DNA of 64,000 bases, taken from contig VZRR01013467.1 of NCBI GenBank assembly GCA_013398015.1, forward strand, positions 35,797-99,796. The letters run 5' to 3'. This DNA is from Oreocharis arfaki (taxonomy: Eukaryota; Chordata; Aves; Passeriformes; Paramythiidae). The position numbers and the translations under genes were made by a program. Positions within the stretch are counted from its first letter, which is position 1. Each line of letters starts with the position of its first letter. Below, piece by piece: positions 44,901 through 59,900 of this stretch. Under the pieces are notes generated by a model. That model did no database searches. It worked only from the letters and a program-made list of their open reading frames with translations, and was not told where the DNA came from.

Positions 44901-47900
44901 TTCAAAATTAAAAGACATCTTTAGAAGACATCCTTAAACAACACTTAGAAATGGGCTATTCCTATCCAAACATTATGCCCTTTGCTCCTTCTCTCCCAGG
45001 ACTGTGAGGTGTTAGCTCTGACACGTTGCTCTTAAACTGCAATGACCACAAGTGACCCATTGCTCTGCTGCAGATGAAGCTGTGTTTTACAGCAGCTGCC
45101 TCTCCAGAGCCCAAACAACCCAGCAGGGTGGGGAGGGCAGGCTCTGTTTCTGTACTCACGTGGCAAGGGCACAGATGTTTTTGTGGCCACAGAAGGGCAG
45201 ACGGACTGTAGCAAAGGCTCTACCCTGGTTGAACATCTCTGTTACTTGAGAGGGCAGATAGCTCGTTGAGGCCATCAGCACTTTTCCAAAGTAACCTGTC
45301 CAGGTTGTAGGCTCTTCCTGAGGTCTACAAGTCAGAAGAGAAAAGTGACCGATTCTGCCTTCACCTTAGAGAGAAAAGTGTGTAAACACCTGAAAACATT
45401 TTATTTTTAAAGACATTAAGCAGCTGTTTCTCTTCAGAAATAACTAACACCCTTGAGAATTCTAACACACTTCGTTTGTGCTACTGGACAAAATGTGTCC
45501 TCCAATACCCTCAGCCTGTTATTTAAGCATGTTTGATTGTAAACTGATACTTCTGCATATAAGACTGCATTTTATAACGTTCATTACACAAGAGCAGAAT
45601 CTCCTGGAAAGCGCCACACTTCAGGATTTTATTAATCTGTTTATCACTAAGCAAATCATTGTTTCCAATAACTTCCACTGAAATGTAATTATGACTGTCC
45701 TCTCAAATCACAAATAAGAACATTTTACAACTTGGTGCCTTTTAAAGGTCCCCTATATGCAGCTGGAAGGCATTGCTGAGATAGCTCTTCCCATATGGAT
45801 GTCAGAGGAGGTGAAACAAAAGTAACTGAAAATGTTAAAACCGCTCCACATTCCTCTGTGAAGGATGGCCAAGCTCTCTTTGGCAGAAAAACACCTTTTC
45901 TACTCGGTGGGAGAACAGTACACAGCTCAGCTGTAGTTGCTGATTCAGAAGTGACTTCTTATGCCCTTTACTTTACAGAAGTGTTCAAAGGAAGTCTGTC
46001 CATACTTTGGAGAACTCATCCCCTTGAGTACAGTCAACTTTTAAGCCTTTTCCTTGAAAAATCTAAGGCAGCTTTGAAACCTACTTTTCTTTCACAGTCT
46101 CAAGTTTGAAGATATGCACCGTCTCCGTGTTACTGGATGCAGACAGAAACATGCCATCCATGCTGAAAGCCAATGAACAGATGCTCACACACCTGGGAAA
46201 AAAAGAAAAAAGAGAAGGAAAACAATGAAGTCAAAGTATTTGGCTTAATTAAGCAGATTTCTAAAGTCACCACTACTTTGCAAATGAGAAAGAAACCCTT
46301 CAATAATAAGCATTCTGAATTCTCTGATAATTTCTTGAGGCTATTCGAGCATAAGATTAATGATGTTCAGCTCTGATGTTTACCAGATATGGGGATCAAT
46401 TAGTAACAATTTGAACTCAGTCTTACCCCTGTATAAAGCAGAGTAGAACTGCAGAGCTACTGCTACCACAAACCACAACACCATTTTACAATGGCTATCA
46501 ATGGCCACAGCATTAGAAGGATTTAGAAGAGAGTGAGAATATCAGATGTACTGCCTCCAATTGCCCTAAGAATACAATATACCCTACAAAAGGTGACCCA
46601 CTTCAAACAAGCTCCCTCACCAATAAATTTTTAAAAGGCAAGAGGGAGTACAATTCTGACAGGATTGATTTGTAGAATAGTCAAGTCCAAAGGAATGAAA
46701 TTGGAAAACATTCAGGCTGAAACTGTTATAAGCATACATGCAGGGATGAATGAAGATGAAAACCAGCAAAAAATCAGGATGCCAGCTCAACTGCTGAACA
46801 TACTGCAAATCAACCATAAGAATGAGTGTCAGGTAATTAACCCAGCTGAACTTTACCTCTTCACTCCCCTTCGGAATTCAAAGAGTTTCTGTCCCTCTGG
46901 AATGGAAAACACTCTTATTACTGTCCCCTGTAAAGAAAGAAAAAAATAAATAAATAATTTTTCATTTCAAGTTCATTCATTGTGTATTAGCTCTAGCGAG
47001 CAGAGTACAACTAGAAGCAGCAAACCACTTTGCTGGTAACTCATTGCTGTGATGCACCCCAGATACTGCATGAAGTATTTATGGAGCTTGTTTGTAGGAT
47101 GTGTTTGAAGAGTACAGAAACATGAGGTGGGAGCTACTAATGTAGAGAACAAGCTGTGCATCAAAACCAGCCCTTCTTATCATATTTGATCATGAAAACG
47201 ACCACACTAGACAAGTACCACGAGTGCAGTCACTTGGATGTCTTTGTGCCTTTATCAGATGCAGTCAGTTATACCTTTATAGTCTAAGCTTATTACTCAA
47301 AGAGCAGAGGCTTCAGACTCTCTAATTTATACACATTACATGAACAATTTGTCATCACATGCCAAGCACTAGCGAGGCACTTCTCTCTGTTCGGATTTTA
47401 ACTGTCTTGTTTTCATTAGGAAGACAGCATCAAAACAAGACAACTGATTTCTAATAAGTATCCTGCACTAAAGGGAGAAACACTCAGAGGACTGCCTTAA
47501 TTACAGCCAGATTAAAATGTTTTATTTAAATAACCTTATTATCCAACATTTCGCAGCATGGAAATTGTGTCAAATACCATTAACAGATCTTAGATTTCCC
47601 ATTGTAACTGTAAACCTTCTTTTCTGGCACTTGCACATGGAACTGTACACGCTTAAAATACTTAACAACAAATCTGATTTTTATCACTGCTGGCAAGGCA
47701 ATCAAAAGCTCCCTTACCTTTTCTGAGGCTGTGGCAAGTTTAGTACCACTTGCATCAAATGCCAAAGCAGCCAAGGGACTGTCATGAGCTGGGATCATAT
47801 TGGCAGCTCTCTGCAGTGAATCAATAAAACAGAACCTTAGAACAGCACAGATTAAAAGCTACATGTGTGCAGCTTGAGACTGCATATTTAAGCACATTCA

Positions 47901-50900
47901 AGGCAAATATGGGTCTTACTTTATGGACAACAGCTTTAAAATTTTTTTCAGTGACTGCTAAGTACATAAAATTATCACTGAAGCATACACATAGAGAGTA
48001 CAAGCAGCAGGAAGACAATTCAAATAGAAATTACTTGGTTCCACCCATATGCCCAATTCGACTCATCAAATCTAGTATTAGCAGTTGTATTTTCTTTGCT
48101 GACATTCTGTGAAGCAAGAGATGCTGCAAATTGATTACTGGTACTGAAGTGTAATTCCTCTCTGAGCAAGTTAAGTAATCTTCAAAGCCTGCATCTTTAG
48201 AGGTGGAAACAGCATTCAAAGATTCTTACCAGATTGATGGTGTCAAAGACTTGTACTTCTCCAATAGTTGCACTTCCTGGATAGGCCAGGTAGCAGTTAT
48301 CATTGTTTATTGATAAAGCACACAACCCTAGAAAGGATGCAGAAACAGAATTAGAAACAGGCACATTCCAAGACCTATGCAGTAAAACTTTCTGATTCTG
48401 TGCTTGAGTGTCACAAAAATAACTCAAATTATCAACAGAAATAGAACCAAAGATGAGTAATCACAGAGTCAACCTGCAATATATACAACTATTCAGCATA
48501 AGTTTAATATAAAACAGAATAGGAAGAATACCAAGAGCGTAACAATAACTGATTAAACAGTAGAACTTCCCATGTCTGCCGTGATTCCTAAAGCATTAAC
48601 CTGACAAAGTCTTTAACTACACCAAGTGCTGTCAAAATCCAGTTTTTATCTCTCCTGTTTTTTTCTAATATTTCAACACATTCACTCCAGGAGACCAAAA
48701 TACTGGGAAGATGCAATGTAAGGCAGAGTCTGCTACTTGTTCTCAGCTGGATCAAACACGCAGGCTTTCAGGCAACACTCATATTTGTTATTTTATTTGA
48801 AAGCAGAATTAACAACACAACAGTTCCCTGTAGGGAGCCTCATACACTGGCACAGAAAGCACTTTTCAGAGTTATGCTGGTTCTACCATCATATTTACCT
48901 GCAGGATTGGGAGGTGTCTCCCTGATTGTATGTAATACCTTCATGTCTCGTATGTTGTGTATATAAAGAGACTCCTCCAGACATACTATCAGCCTCTAGA
49001 AAAGGGAAAGAGGACAAAATGCTGACATGGAAATGGAGTTCATATGGATTTAGCAATCCTAAAAACATTCTGTCCATAAATGCAGCAGGTACCTTCCCAT
49101 AGAGAAGGGGTTGTACCACCTGAGGAGAAGTAGGAGTCTGACAGAAGATACACAAGATCCAGCTCTTGACACAAACACTGCACGGGGTCACTTGAACTGA
49201 CCAGTGCACCCCACATCTCTCAATCTCACCAGAGCAAACTGAAGTGATTCCCATTGCTAGTTTAAGTCAGCAAGCCAGAAACCTTCACATAATTCTTATT
49301 TTGTACCAATTTACATGTGGAAATAATGGAAATTACTTTCTGCTTTTGCTAAACAGAGGAAACAGACAAACTTTTTAACCATTCATAAAGCCTATTACTT
49401 ATCCATAATCATTTGTGAATGGTTTTTTTTTTAAACTCTTACTAAGTTCTTCATCATCTCATTTACACTTTGTAGACTACGTTTGGATGACTAACTAGAC
49501 ATTACTCATTTAACACTAACTCCCTGTGCCAGAAATCAAATTAGCCACTGCTTCTCTCATGACTTTAAACAGGAAACCCCTCCTCCCACACTCAGTTTTT
49601 GGGGGCAAAGACAGACATCCAGATTTTCTCCTTCAGATGCCATTCTCTCTAGTTTGAATGAACTGGCTAAAGACAGAGAAGTCTGTATCTGCTGAAGAGC
49701 CGACTAATGATTTAGTAATACAGTGAACTATACTTCCAGGTACATAACTCAAAAAATTCACCAGCTGAGTGACTTTTTTTATTTTATTTTTTGTAGTTAA
49801 TTCAGCAAACTATTTAAAACCACAAGAATTTAATAGATAGCTTTAATTTTGGGCCTGAAGAGGAACTGTCAGTCTCACACACTTTCATATTCAGGAGGAA
49901 AGAATGATTCACATTGGGAGGGACCTCAGGAGGTCTCTAGTCCAACCTCCTACTCAAAGCATGCCCAGCTTACTCAGGGCATTTTCCTAAGTAAACACAC
50001 AAACATAGAACCAAAAATACTTCAACAAATACAAATACTGAGATGCCATACACGAGCCACAGCTGGAAAAGTACAAGTAAATTTCAAATAGCAATTCTGT
50101 CACCAAAGGAAGAGACATCAATCAGCAGAGGAAGCGCCAGAGTTAAGACCCACAACCCCTTTCCCACGTTTCCACTTAGGCAAAATCACTACTCACCTGT
50201 CTGTTGAGTTTGACAGCCAAGATGGTGTTGGAGTAACTGTAGTTGCAAATCTCTGTCCCCTTCTTAAAGTGACAAACTTTCAACTTGCGTGGAGCTTTAA
50301 GGCTAACTATGGCCACCAGGCTACTGGAGAAGAGCCTCTCCACAATGCACACGTCTTCTGTGTCAGCTGAGGAGTCACAGGAACGAGGGAAAAATACAGA
50401 GAGAGATTTCAGGGAAGAAGAATGATGCACATCAACAGGAAATACAGTCTAAGAAAATCACAGGATCATAGATTCAGTCTATGTAAAAATATAGTCTAAC
50501 ACCACAAACGTTCTGCCATAACAGCTCAGAGTCAAGGTGGGACAGGGGACAGGCTTTTAAAGCAGAAAATCTACAACACAGTGAGTGCTGATTTCCAAAG
50601 GTTTCCTCCCCCCTCCCCAAGGTGTCACACAAGTTTATGTTTCAGAACAGAGTGTGTGTCCCCCATGCCCAGAATCCAACAGAAAAAAATCCCAAAGCTA
50701 CCAAACCCAGAAAACTATCAAATTCCAGAATTTTGCAATCTTCTTTTATCTCTGCAGAAATCTAGGAAAGCAAATGTTTCTTGGGCTTTTTTTGTGTGTG
50801 TGTTTGGTTTTTGTTTTGTTTTTAAAGCATGCAAGGGTTTCTGATGACCCAAACCCCTGGCATTTCCATATCCATGGAGGAAGAAAGGTTACAGAACTCA

Positions 50901-53900
50901 GAGAAGATGGTAAAACTCATTTGCCATAAGACTGCTGCAGCCACCAATTAGCATTTTCACACATACCATCTTTTACCTGACAGGCCCTAAGAGCAATTTG
51001 TGCAGGAACCACTGATGCCCAGCATTCACACAGAGCCATAAAACATCAGATTTGCCAAGTGTTCTACTATGGGAGCACCGAAAGCAAAGAGGAACACAAA
51101 TCCCTGAGTGAAGAAGACAGCAGGAGGGAGGAGAGTCCAGGATTTCTGGCAAAGAAGCACTTCCAGAGCATTTGATTACAGCACAGCACTGGACCAAGGT
51201 GGCAGGAGGCCAAGTCCCACCACCAGTTTATCCTGGCATCTGTGTCTCCCCCTCTCCCATGCCCTGAAGCTGCTCCCCAGAAGCCCCAGGGATGCAGTGG
51301 ATACAGTTTTCAGGGCAGGAAGAAGCAGGAGAGAGTTTTACCATGCTCTGCAGCTCTTTCACAGCCACTGGCTACATCTGCCCTATCATTACAGAACCCA
51401 ATCAAGACAAGTGACTTGAGCCTTTGGCCTTGATCCATCAAAACAAAATTTTCAGGAGCCAGCTTCTAGATTAGCTCAATGCTTAACACATTCCAAACCA
51501 TAAAACTGCCAGTAAAAAAAAAACAACAAAAACCCAACCCAAAAGAGCTTGTTTCTGAAGGCTTCTGTTTTGGCCAAGAGAAACATTAAGTAATTAATCT
51601 GCACTGTTCCCATCAGCAGTGACAGAAACTCCACAAAAAAGTTCTGTTCAATATTCTCAGTATATGACACTGCCATCAGCGTGGGACATGTCTGCTTTCA
51701 AAGTGCTTTTTTTGGGCAGTTTATTTCAAGAAAATGAACACAAAACATTTAATGTTCTACATTTTTTTGAGAGAAAAAGCCTACTTATGAGAAAGCAGCA
51801 GGTTTACACTATGCATTTTCAGTACTCCATGCAACATAATTGACTTTTATCTACATCTTGTATTTAATACAGTACTTTTCCAGAGAAGACATAACAGCTC
51901 ACAGAGGCTTTGAAAATTCAATTTTCTCAAGCAACAGGGATAATGCATTTTAGTAATTACATTGTTTCAGAGGAATTGTTCTCCATTTTCCTGATACTGC
52001 ACAAAACACATGAAAAGAAATACAAAAATCTGCTTCAATAAACGTATGCAGAGACTTTGAAATGCAGAGGTCCGTGTTCCTTGAATCAGAGTAGTTACAT
52101 AAAAGACTCTCAAATATTTTACAGGATGGGTTAGCAGCTTTCCATCTAAGCCTGGAGTCCTTCAAAATGATGACATCCTTTTACAAGAGTCAGAAGACCA
52201 GCACACAGAGACCCCAAACCCACAGCCTGACTGTTCCCTGCTCTAGGGTGAGCACAGCTTCTTTCCCCATTCAGGGATAAAGGTTCAGACACAGCTTCTG
52301 GGACTTGTCAGCCTCCCAGGCAGGCAGGAGAACTGGTATTTCAGAAGAGCAACAGCAGCAGGGATTCATATGGAAAATGTGCTGTCCTATGCTGCACTGA
52401 TGGGAAAGGGTGGGCAGCAGGGAGGGCACACAGAGAAGAGCACTATCAACAACTACGCAACCAGACAGAAGAAAAAATTTTCAACAAGCAAAATGCCTCA
52501 AAGGTATTGATAATCCTTCAGTCTCACCATAAAAAGACTGTAATACAGACAGTTACCTTTAGAGAAAGGCTTTGTGATGGGCATTTAATTAAATTCACTT
52601 TAAAAATACAGGATGCACCTCTGCTCCTTTGTCTTCCTTTAATAGGAAGAAGAGATAAAATCTCTTCACAGCTGCCAAGTAATTTATGCTTCCCAACAGC
52701 AACTATTCAAGAGAGTACCAGGCTATACTGCCCATCCTATGTTCAGCTGACCTGAATTAATCATATGTTTAGCAGCACTAAAGCCCTATAGCAATGCTGT
52801 TACTCATGTTTTTTTTTCCTATTAGTATTATCTCCTTTACACTACACAATTAAGCATTGCCAGAATCTCAGATTTAACCAGAGTAACAACAAAAAGAACT
52901 GCAAAACAAATTAAGTATCAGCAGCGAGGGGAGAACAAGCAAACACATAACAAGATTAGTTTCATAAACACAAGCGTGTAGCATCACAGACAAGAGCCGG
53001 TTAGAGCCAGCTAGATTATGATCAGCTGTGCCTTTATTCCATCTTTAATCCAAGAACACGAAGCATGTTAGAAGCATTCATTAAGCCTTAAAGCACCCTC
53101 CAATCTGATGCTTGTTTTTACAGTGGGATCAACTGCACAGGGAGTCAGGAGATTTGCAGTCACAGGAGAAGTCAGTGATGGGAGAAGCCAAATCTCCCAT
53201 TTTTTTTGTATTTCTCTCAAACACAGGACAGCTGAGGTATATTCTGCAGTTTAGTTTAAATACCTACACAAGAGTTGGCAGACCAATCTTCCAGAAGAGA
53301 GGGAGAGGTCCTTAACAGTGCTCACTCAACACCAGAAGTCTTTAGACCCACTTAAACTAAATTGGGAAGTGGGAGGCACTGTGTTTGAGAGGCCTCAAGA
53401 TACCTTTCCTTGAGGAAAGGAGGTACCCAATGCACAGGAAACCCTCCACCCTCATATCAAGTTTTAACAGGCACGGTTTGCAAGTCAACACTGAACATTA
53501 TTTGACTCATACAAAGAAAATTAAGGCCTCTCAATATTTCAATCTGCTTTGAGCCAAGACTGTCTGGCTTCCACGTGCCAAACCATTGAATTTTCCATAG
53601 CGAGAGGACAAGGAGTAACGGGTTCAAACTCATAGAGGGGAAATTCAGGTTAGGTATATGGGAGAAATTCTTCCCTGTGGGAGTAGGGAGGCCCTGGCAC
53701 AGGGTGCCCAGAGAAGCTGTGGCTGCCCCATCCCTGGAAGTGTCCAAGGCCAGGTTGGATGGGGCTTGGAGCACCCTGGGAGAGTGGAAGGTGTCCCTGC
53801 CCATGGCAGGAGGTTGGAACTGGATGAGCTTTAAAGTCCCTTCCAACCCAAAACATTTTACTAAATGTTACCTCACACTCTCTGCTCAGCCTTCATGGAC

Positions 53901-56900
53901 TTAACACTCAGAAAACAAAATATCAAAGAGTTTAAGCCAAGACAAGCATCCCAGAACTGTTTAAAGATAAGACTGGAATCAGGAGGTCAAAATTCCAATT
54001 CCAGCTGCTTTATCAGGTTATTGCAAGATGTTGAACAAGGCACTTTATCCAACCCAAGGACTACCCAGAAGATGCAGTCCTGCACAGTGCAGCCGACCTC
54101 TCAGGATATTTTTCAGTGTCTCGTGTAACAGGAATCATCTTCACTGAGTCTCCTGGGGTGATACCAGGCCAGATACTGTAAGTGCCTGACATACTGCAGA
54201 GGTCAGGTACATAAACTCCACGGCAGAAAATGGAATCCAAGCCACTTATTAACCAGTACAACCAGATCATGACGCAAATAGGAAGATGTAGCTGCAACAC
54301 AATTGAACCTGACCACAGGTGCCTAATTTGAACCTCACAATTACTTCTCTCCATTGACTGTGTACAGAAGCAGGCTGTCATCCCAGGTAATAGGTGACCT
54401 GAATCACACCCCATTTCCAAACTTCAGATGCCATAGGGTCAGGTCACTTCGGGAATGGAGTCTGAGGACAACTCTGTCATGGGATCCCACTATAAATGCT
54501 GACATCACAGCAATTGGTACCACCTGCTCACATGGAGTTTACAAGAAAGCATGCATAGCATTCATAGTTGACTTATTAGCACCTCAAAAAAGGGAAGTCT
54601 ATGAACTGCTGGCAGAACAGGGGATACCACTTCTCCCTCAGGCCTCCCTCCATTTCATCTCAGATCCTACTCAACGGTGATCAGTGTTGAGAAGTTATGG
54701 GAATCTGAATTATTCACCCTTTTGGATGAGCAAGCCTGCAGCTATCATGTTAAAGAATAATTTTCTAACAGAAAATATTAGGATAGAAAAATATACAATT
54801 AAGTCTTTGTTTTCTTATTTGATAAAAGCATATCATTATTTCCATGCCCCAATAGCCAGTATAAAAACCCAAAAGACAATCTCTCACATGAGTAAATTAT
54901 TATTTTTATGCCTGTAACCTGGCTAATGATTCAAAATTAGAAAAGCAGAGTTCTCATAGCTACTACTGAATTTCACACTATACCAGCTAAATACAGTGAT
55001 TTACAGTTTTACCCTGCCTGCAATCACTGTTTTGTATTTGTGTGATATTTACACTTAAGGTTCCTTTTATGCCAATTTCAAACAACCTGTGAAAAAAAGG
55101 AAACATTTCTTATTCTCCCCACATTAAGCCAACTGAGGGGGTTAAAAAAAAAAAGAGAAAAAAAAAAAAGATACTCACTGCATTCATAGATCTGCTCTAA
55201 TTTGTCCACAGAAGAAAGAGAGAAGAATTTGTAGCCTGATTTACTGCCAACTGCAAGGGACCTGCAAAAGAAACAAGCCAGTCAGGAACATGAACTACAT
55301 CAGCTGTGATTACCCTTGGACAGATTCTTATCCTGTTCTAAACCTCCAGCTGGGTTAGCTCAGCAAGGAAAGTGATAAAAAGGTTGTCCAAAAAAGCCAC
55401 AACAGACACAAACAGCTTCCTCAATCCTGATTACACCAAACAGCTCCAGAATTACAGAATTTGGATGCGGAATTCTGCTGCACATTTACGACATGACAGT
55501 TCCCAGCCTCAAGTGAACCTACTGCCCAATTCTCACCGGTGATTTCTCCACACAGGCTAAAAGCTTTAGTGTGGAGGAAAGATGATGACTTGAATAATGT
55601 AATGCAAACCAATTACATCATTGCCTCATCATTAGAGGTGACCTCCAAGACCTTTTAAACTGGGCCGTCTGGGGATTTTTGTTCTTTACAGTGTAACCGT
55701 CCCCGAGCATCCCAAAAGAGTTTTCATATTAAAAAAAAATGTAATTAAAGACTGCCAACTCTAATTTTCTCTGGCTTTATGTGATGATGTTCTAGCACCT
55801 CCGTTGTTAGGTCTCAGTCTTACAAATACTCATATTGAATCTTTGATCAGAGGCACCCTCTAAAAGTGCCAGTCACTGATGTTAAACAGATTTAACAATA
55901 GCAGAACATTAAAAAACTGACTAAAACCCCTTCTTTCCTCCATTACTCAATTTTCACACTTAGCTCACAGACCATTTAATTGCTTTTCCAGCCAGAGTCA
56001 AAGGCAGGTCTTAAATTTTAAGCTAGAAAAATCTTTAGCCTGTCTTGCAGGTCTTTACACATCAAGGCAGCAGACAATGGCTCATTCTTGTTTCCCCTCC
56101 CCATGTGGAGGACGATTTTATGCCACAGATAAAGAAAATTAACAGCCAATACAGTTGTACAGAAGTGCATTGGTATGCTTATAGTTCATATATTTCTTAC
56201 TGCCAAGAGACATGAAGGAAAAACTAATTAAATTCCAATAAAACACATTTTGATACACTAAATTGTGGCAAGTCATTCAACACAGGGCTCCAATCCAACC
56301 CTGCCAGTCAGCCTGCCAAAATGCCTTTCCGAACTCAGCAAGATTATTCTCTACAATTCAGATGCACTAACAATTAATGCTTCATTAGGAATACAATGAA
56401 GATTCCTAGATTTCATGTTCCTTCTTGTATTTTCCACTCGTGGCTCCAAAGTGAGTCTTTTTTAAACTTCAGCATAACCAGAAGATTAAAAATTGCTCCT
56501 CAGATAGTTCAGCCTCTGAAATTAACATTCCAAGCTACAAAATCAACTTCTGTAGGATGGTATGACCTTCTCTTCTAGAAGAAAATATAACTGGCACAAT
56601 CTGGTTAGGAAATTATATTTGAGAAGGTTTAAACCTTCAAATTAAAATACGCACCACGCAGGCAAGAGATTCAATTCCACAGATTCAATAACCAAGATAT
56701 TAAAAAAGCATATTAGGCTTAAAGACAGAGAAGCAATCATAAAACAAAATTTTGTTGCTGCTCCTCTAAGTCACCCTAGAAACACTGAATTTAATTTTCC
56801 TTCAGACAAAATCAGTATGTTCAGCAGTCTCTATCTGATTAATCACCAAAGACACTTAAGTGGTTTTGCTCAACTCCTTTTGTACAACTCAATGAAAACT

Positions 56901-59900
56901 CACATTCTGTGAAAAAAACCCCTGAAACTCTAATTTGGTAAAACAAAGCAATGAGTCAGCTTTTCTTATATCATCTACTGCTTTCCTCAAAAGAAAGTTC
57001 AACAAAGAATGACATTAAAACTGTCGCTTTGCAAAGGTAAACAAGCACTCCACAGAGTTAAAAATAAACGGAGTCACAAGACTCCTTGCAATATAAACTA
57101 TCCACAAAAGATACAGGACGATTTCCTCACGGAGAACTCCACACAGCAGCTATCTGTATTACTAGGCAGAAGTGATTCCTGAATTGTACTTACAGCTTTA
57201 AATACAGAATACTGCTGAATCACTGTTTTACTGACAGGATCGCTGAAAGCAGCAAGGCAGCCCATTTTTCTTGTCCTACGACTACACCTCATTCAAATGA
57301 GCTGTAGACAATGGCAAACAAGAATTGTGTACACGATAAAAATCATTAAGCTGAGTAGAACACAAAATGCAGAAGCATAGAATGGACCTTTCCATCCATG
57401 ACAACTGCTTTTTGTTATTTATTTCAGGATCGAGGTGATGAAGTCACAAATTATTTGTTTACACAGAGCAGTTCAAGTCAAGATAATTAAACTCATTTCA
57501 AGGTACAAATGTAACTGCAAAATAACCCCTTTTTCTTCTAGAACAGCAGTCTGGCTTTTGGAGGGTTTGCTTTGTTGGTTTGGTTTTTCTAAATGTACTC
57601 TCAAATTACTTCTTATGAAACTACTGGAAAAAGGCTTTTCATATGTAATAAGAACCCACTAGGCTGAATTATACCAACATAATCACAGTGATTTACATCT
57701 CCCATCTTTCCCCACACTGATATTACACTTAAGCCCTTAAGACAACCAACAGCCATCTAAATGGCCAAATCCACAAAACAAGGACCTAGCCAAAATTACC
57801 TCACCTCTAAAAAAATGCGCAAGCATATGGGGAAGAAATACGATCAATAAGGCATTCAGCTCTTGCTCAGACAGGCAGTGGCCAACAAGAAGCTGCTGTG
57901 GTTTATCAGAAGCTCCTTTCACTGTGTAGGTGTTATGCTTTATAATCACTGATTTTCAGAAGCTGATGAGAGACTGAAACTGAAAATAAAATAAATATTC
58001 TTCAGAACTGCCTTTTTTATTCTAACGTTATAGACATGTGGGTTTTTAGCTCTATTACGTGTAGCCTCTATTACACACTTTAGACTGTAGACTCTGAGCT
58101 ATTTCACCATGAAGGTTGTCTCCTCAGTACAAAATTATCAACATAGCCATGATTCATGGAACTGTGTTTACCCACTCTCTGCAGAGATAATGCTGTAGTC
58201 TGATCCAAGACTACATAAATCTTGATAGTATTTTCAAGAGTGACAGTCATAAATAATTAAAACTATCCTCATCAAGCACACAGTGCTGTTAGATTTCACA
58301 CACTCACTGGAAGATGCTGACACTCGCTCTAAGTGCACTCACCTAAAGTGGGAAATCAGCTGCTTCAATCTCTCTGGCTCTTTAGGAACAAGTTTTTTCA
58401 GCTGGGTTAGAATCCTAAGGTTTTCTTTTGTTTCTTTAATATACATATAGAAGGAAGAAAACCAGTTTTTCCCTTTCCATACTGCAGAGGACCTTAACTA
58501 CTAATCAGAAATATTCTACATTAATGAGAAAGCTCCTAACAAGGGCAGCTCTCTCAAAGATTAAATCAATTGCAGCTGCAGCATAAACATGACTCTAGAA
58601 GTCATTACTACTTTAAATAACTGGTTAATTAATCCTACTTTCATTATGATACAGTCTCATTATACTAATGTTCCACCTCATTCCAAAACCAATGTAAATT
58701 TCCACAGACAAAACATCTTGGCTTATGATGAAGACAGGGAAAATAATAATAATAAAAGAAAAATTAATGAAGATGTAAGAATTGCTAAGGAATTACTAAG
58801 GAACTGTACCTTGCTTTATTTCCCCTTCCAAAATATCTGCTGAAACCAAAGCTGTACCATCTCACGGACACGTTTTAATATCAAAGGTCATTATTTTGGA
58901 AAAGAGATACAGAACTTCATACATTCAATGTTTTTGTCAGCAACATTCTGACAACCCACAGGAGATTTTCCCATTTTTCTTGTATTAAAAGAAAACCCAC
59001 AAACTTAAATCTGCTACAGCAAAAGGAGACCATGCCTGCTCATCACTTAACATGCAGGCTGGGACACGAGAAGGTCCATAATCCAAATAAACATCACTAT
59101 TCTTGGGCCAAATCCCCATCCAAATGGTCACACACTGAGGAACAGTTCCTCTGGCCAGCCCCCCTCAGCTGCTGTGCCCTCTGCAACAACAGCAAGAAAC
59201 ACAACATACGGTTGTCTCTCTCAGCTATCCTCCCTGAGTGTAGGAGCTACGTGACCGCTCTGTCCTTCCTTTTTTTGGTCTGTGCTTAGCTTTAAAGTCT
59301 CCTTGGAATAGAGAGCTCTCCTGTCCTCAAGGATCACGAGTGAAGGACACCTGAACCTAGGAGAAACAAAGGCAGAGGAGTGAATGCTCAGCACCTAACC
59401 CTTGTTCCTCCCACCACAAGCAGTTTACTACAGAGATCCAAACATCGCAGGATAACAGGATGAGAATACAACTCCTGGGACACAAAGCATGCTGGTTGTA
59501 TATAGAGACAGCAGCATTTGCTCACAATGTAGAATGAAATTGATTTATTTGGGGAATAAAGGGCAGAATAAAATTGGAAAGAAGAAATACATGGACTGAT
59601 ACATGTCATGTGTAACTCCACACATAAATGAAAGCAGAGCCTGAAGAAATCCGTGCCAATAAGGTACACACCAGTGTTTTCCTCAGAAGTCCAAACACAA
59701 GGGTTCTTCTTCCCTTTCATCAGGAGTCTGTTTTCAAAGCTTCAGTGACTACTTTGTTTCCAAACGCTGTCACACAATTACTTATTTTAAAAAAAGATGA
59801 CTAAAACTTCTCTAGTCTGTCCATTTGCATTACTTCATACGCAGGCTGTTTGGTGGGGTTATTTTTTATGGGTGGAGGAAAGTGGGTGAGTATTTGTAAA

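Noticed and set aside
57790..57949. Open minus-strand segment containing VKGAS, reminiscent of the human WIPI2 alternative exon
   Set aside because: Similarity is limited to five residues, the following residues do not match and there is no donor at the expected length; phases do not fit its neighbours.
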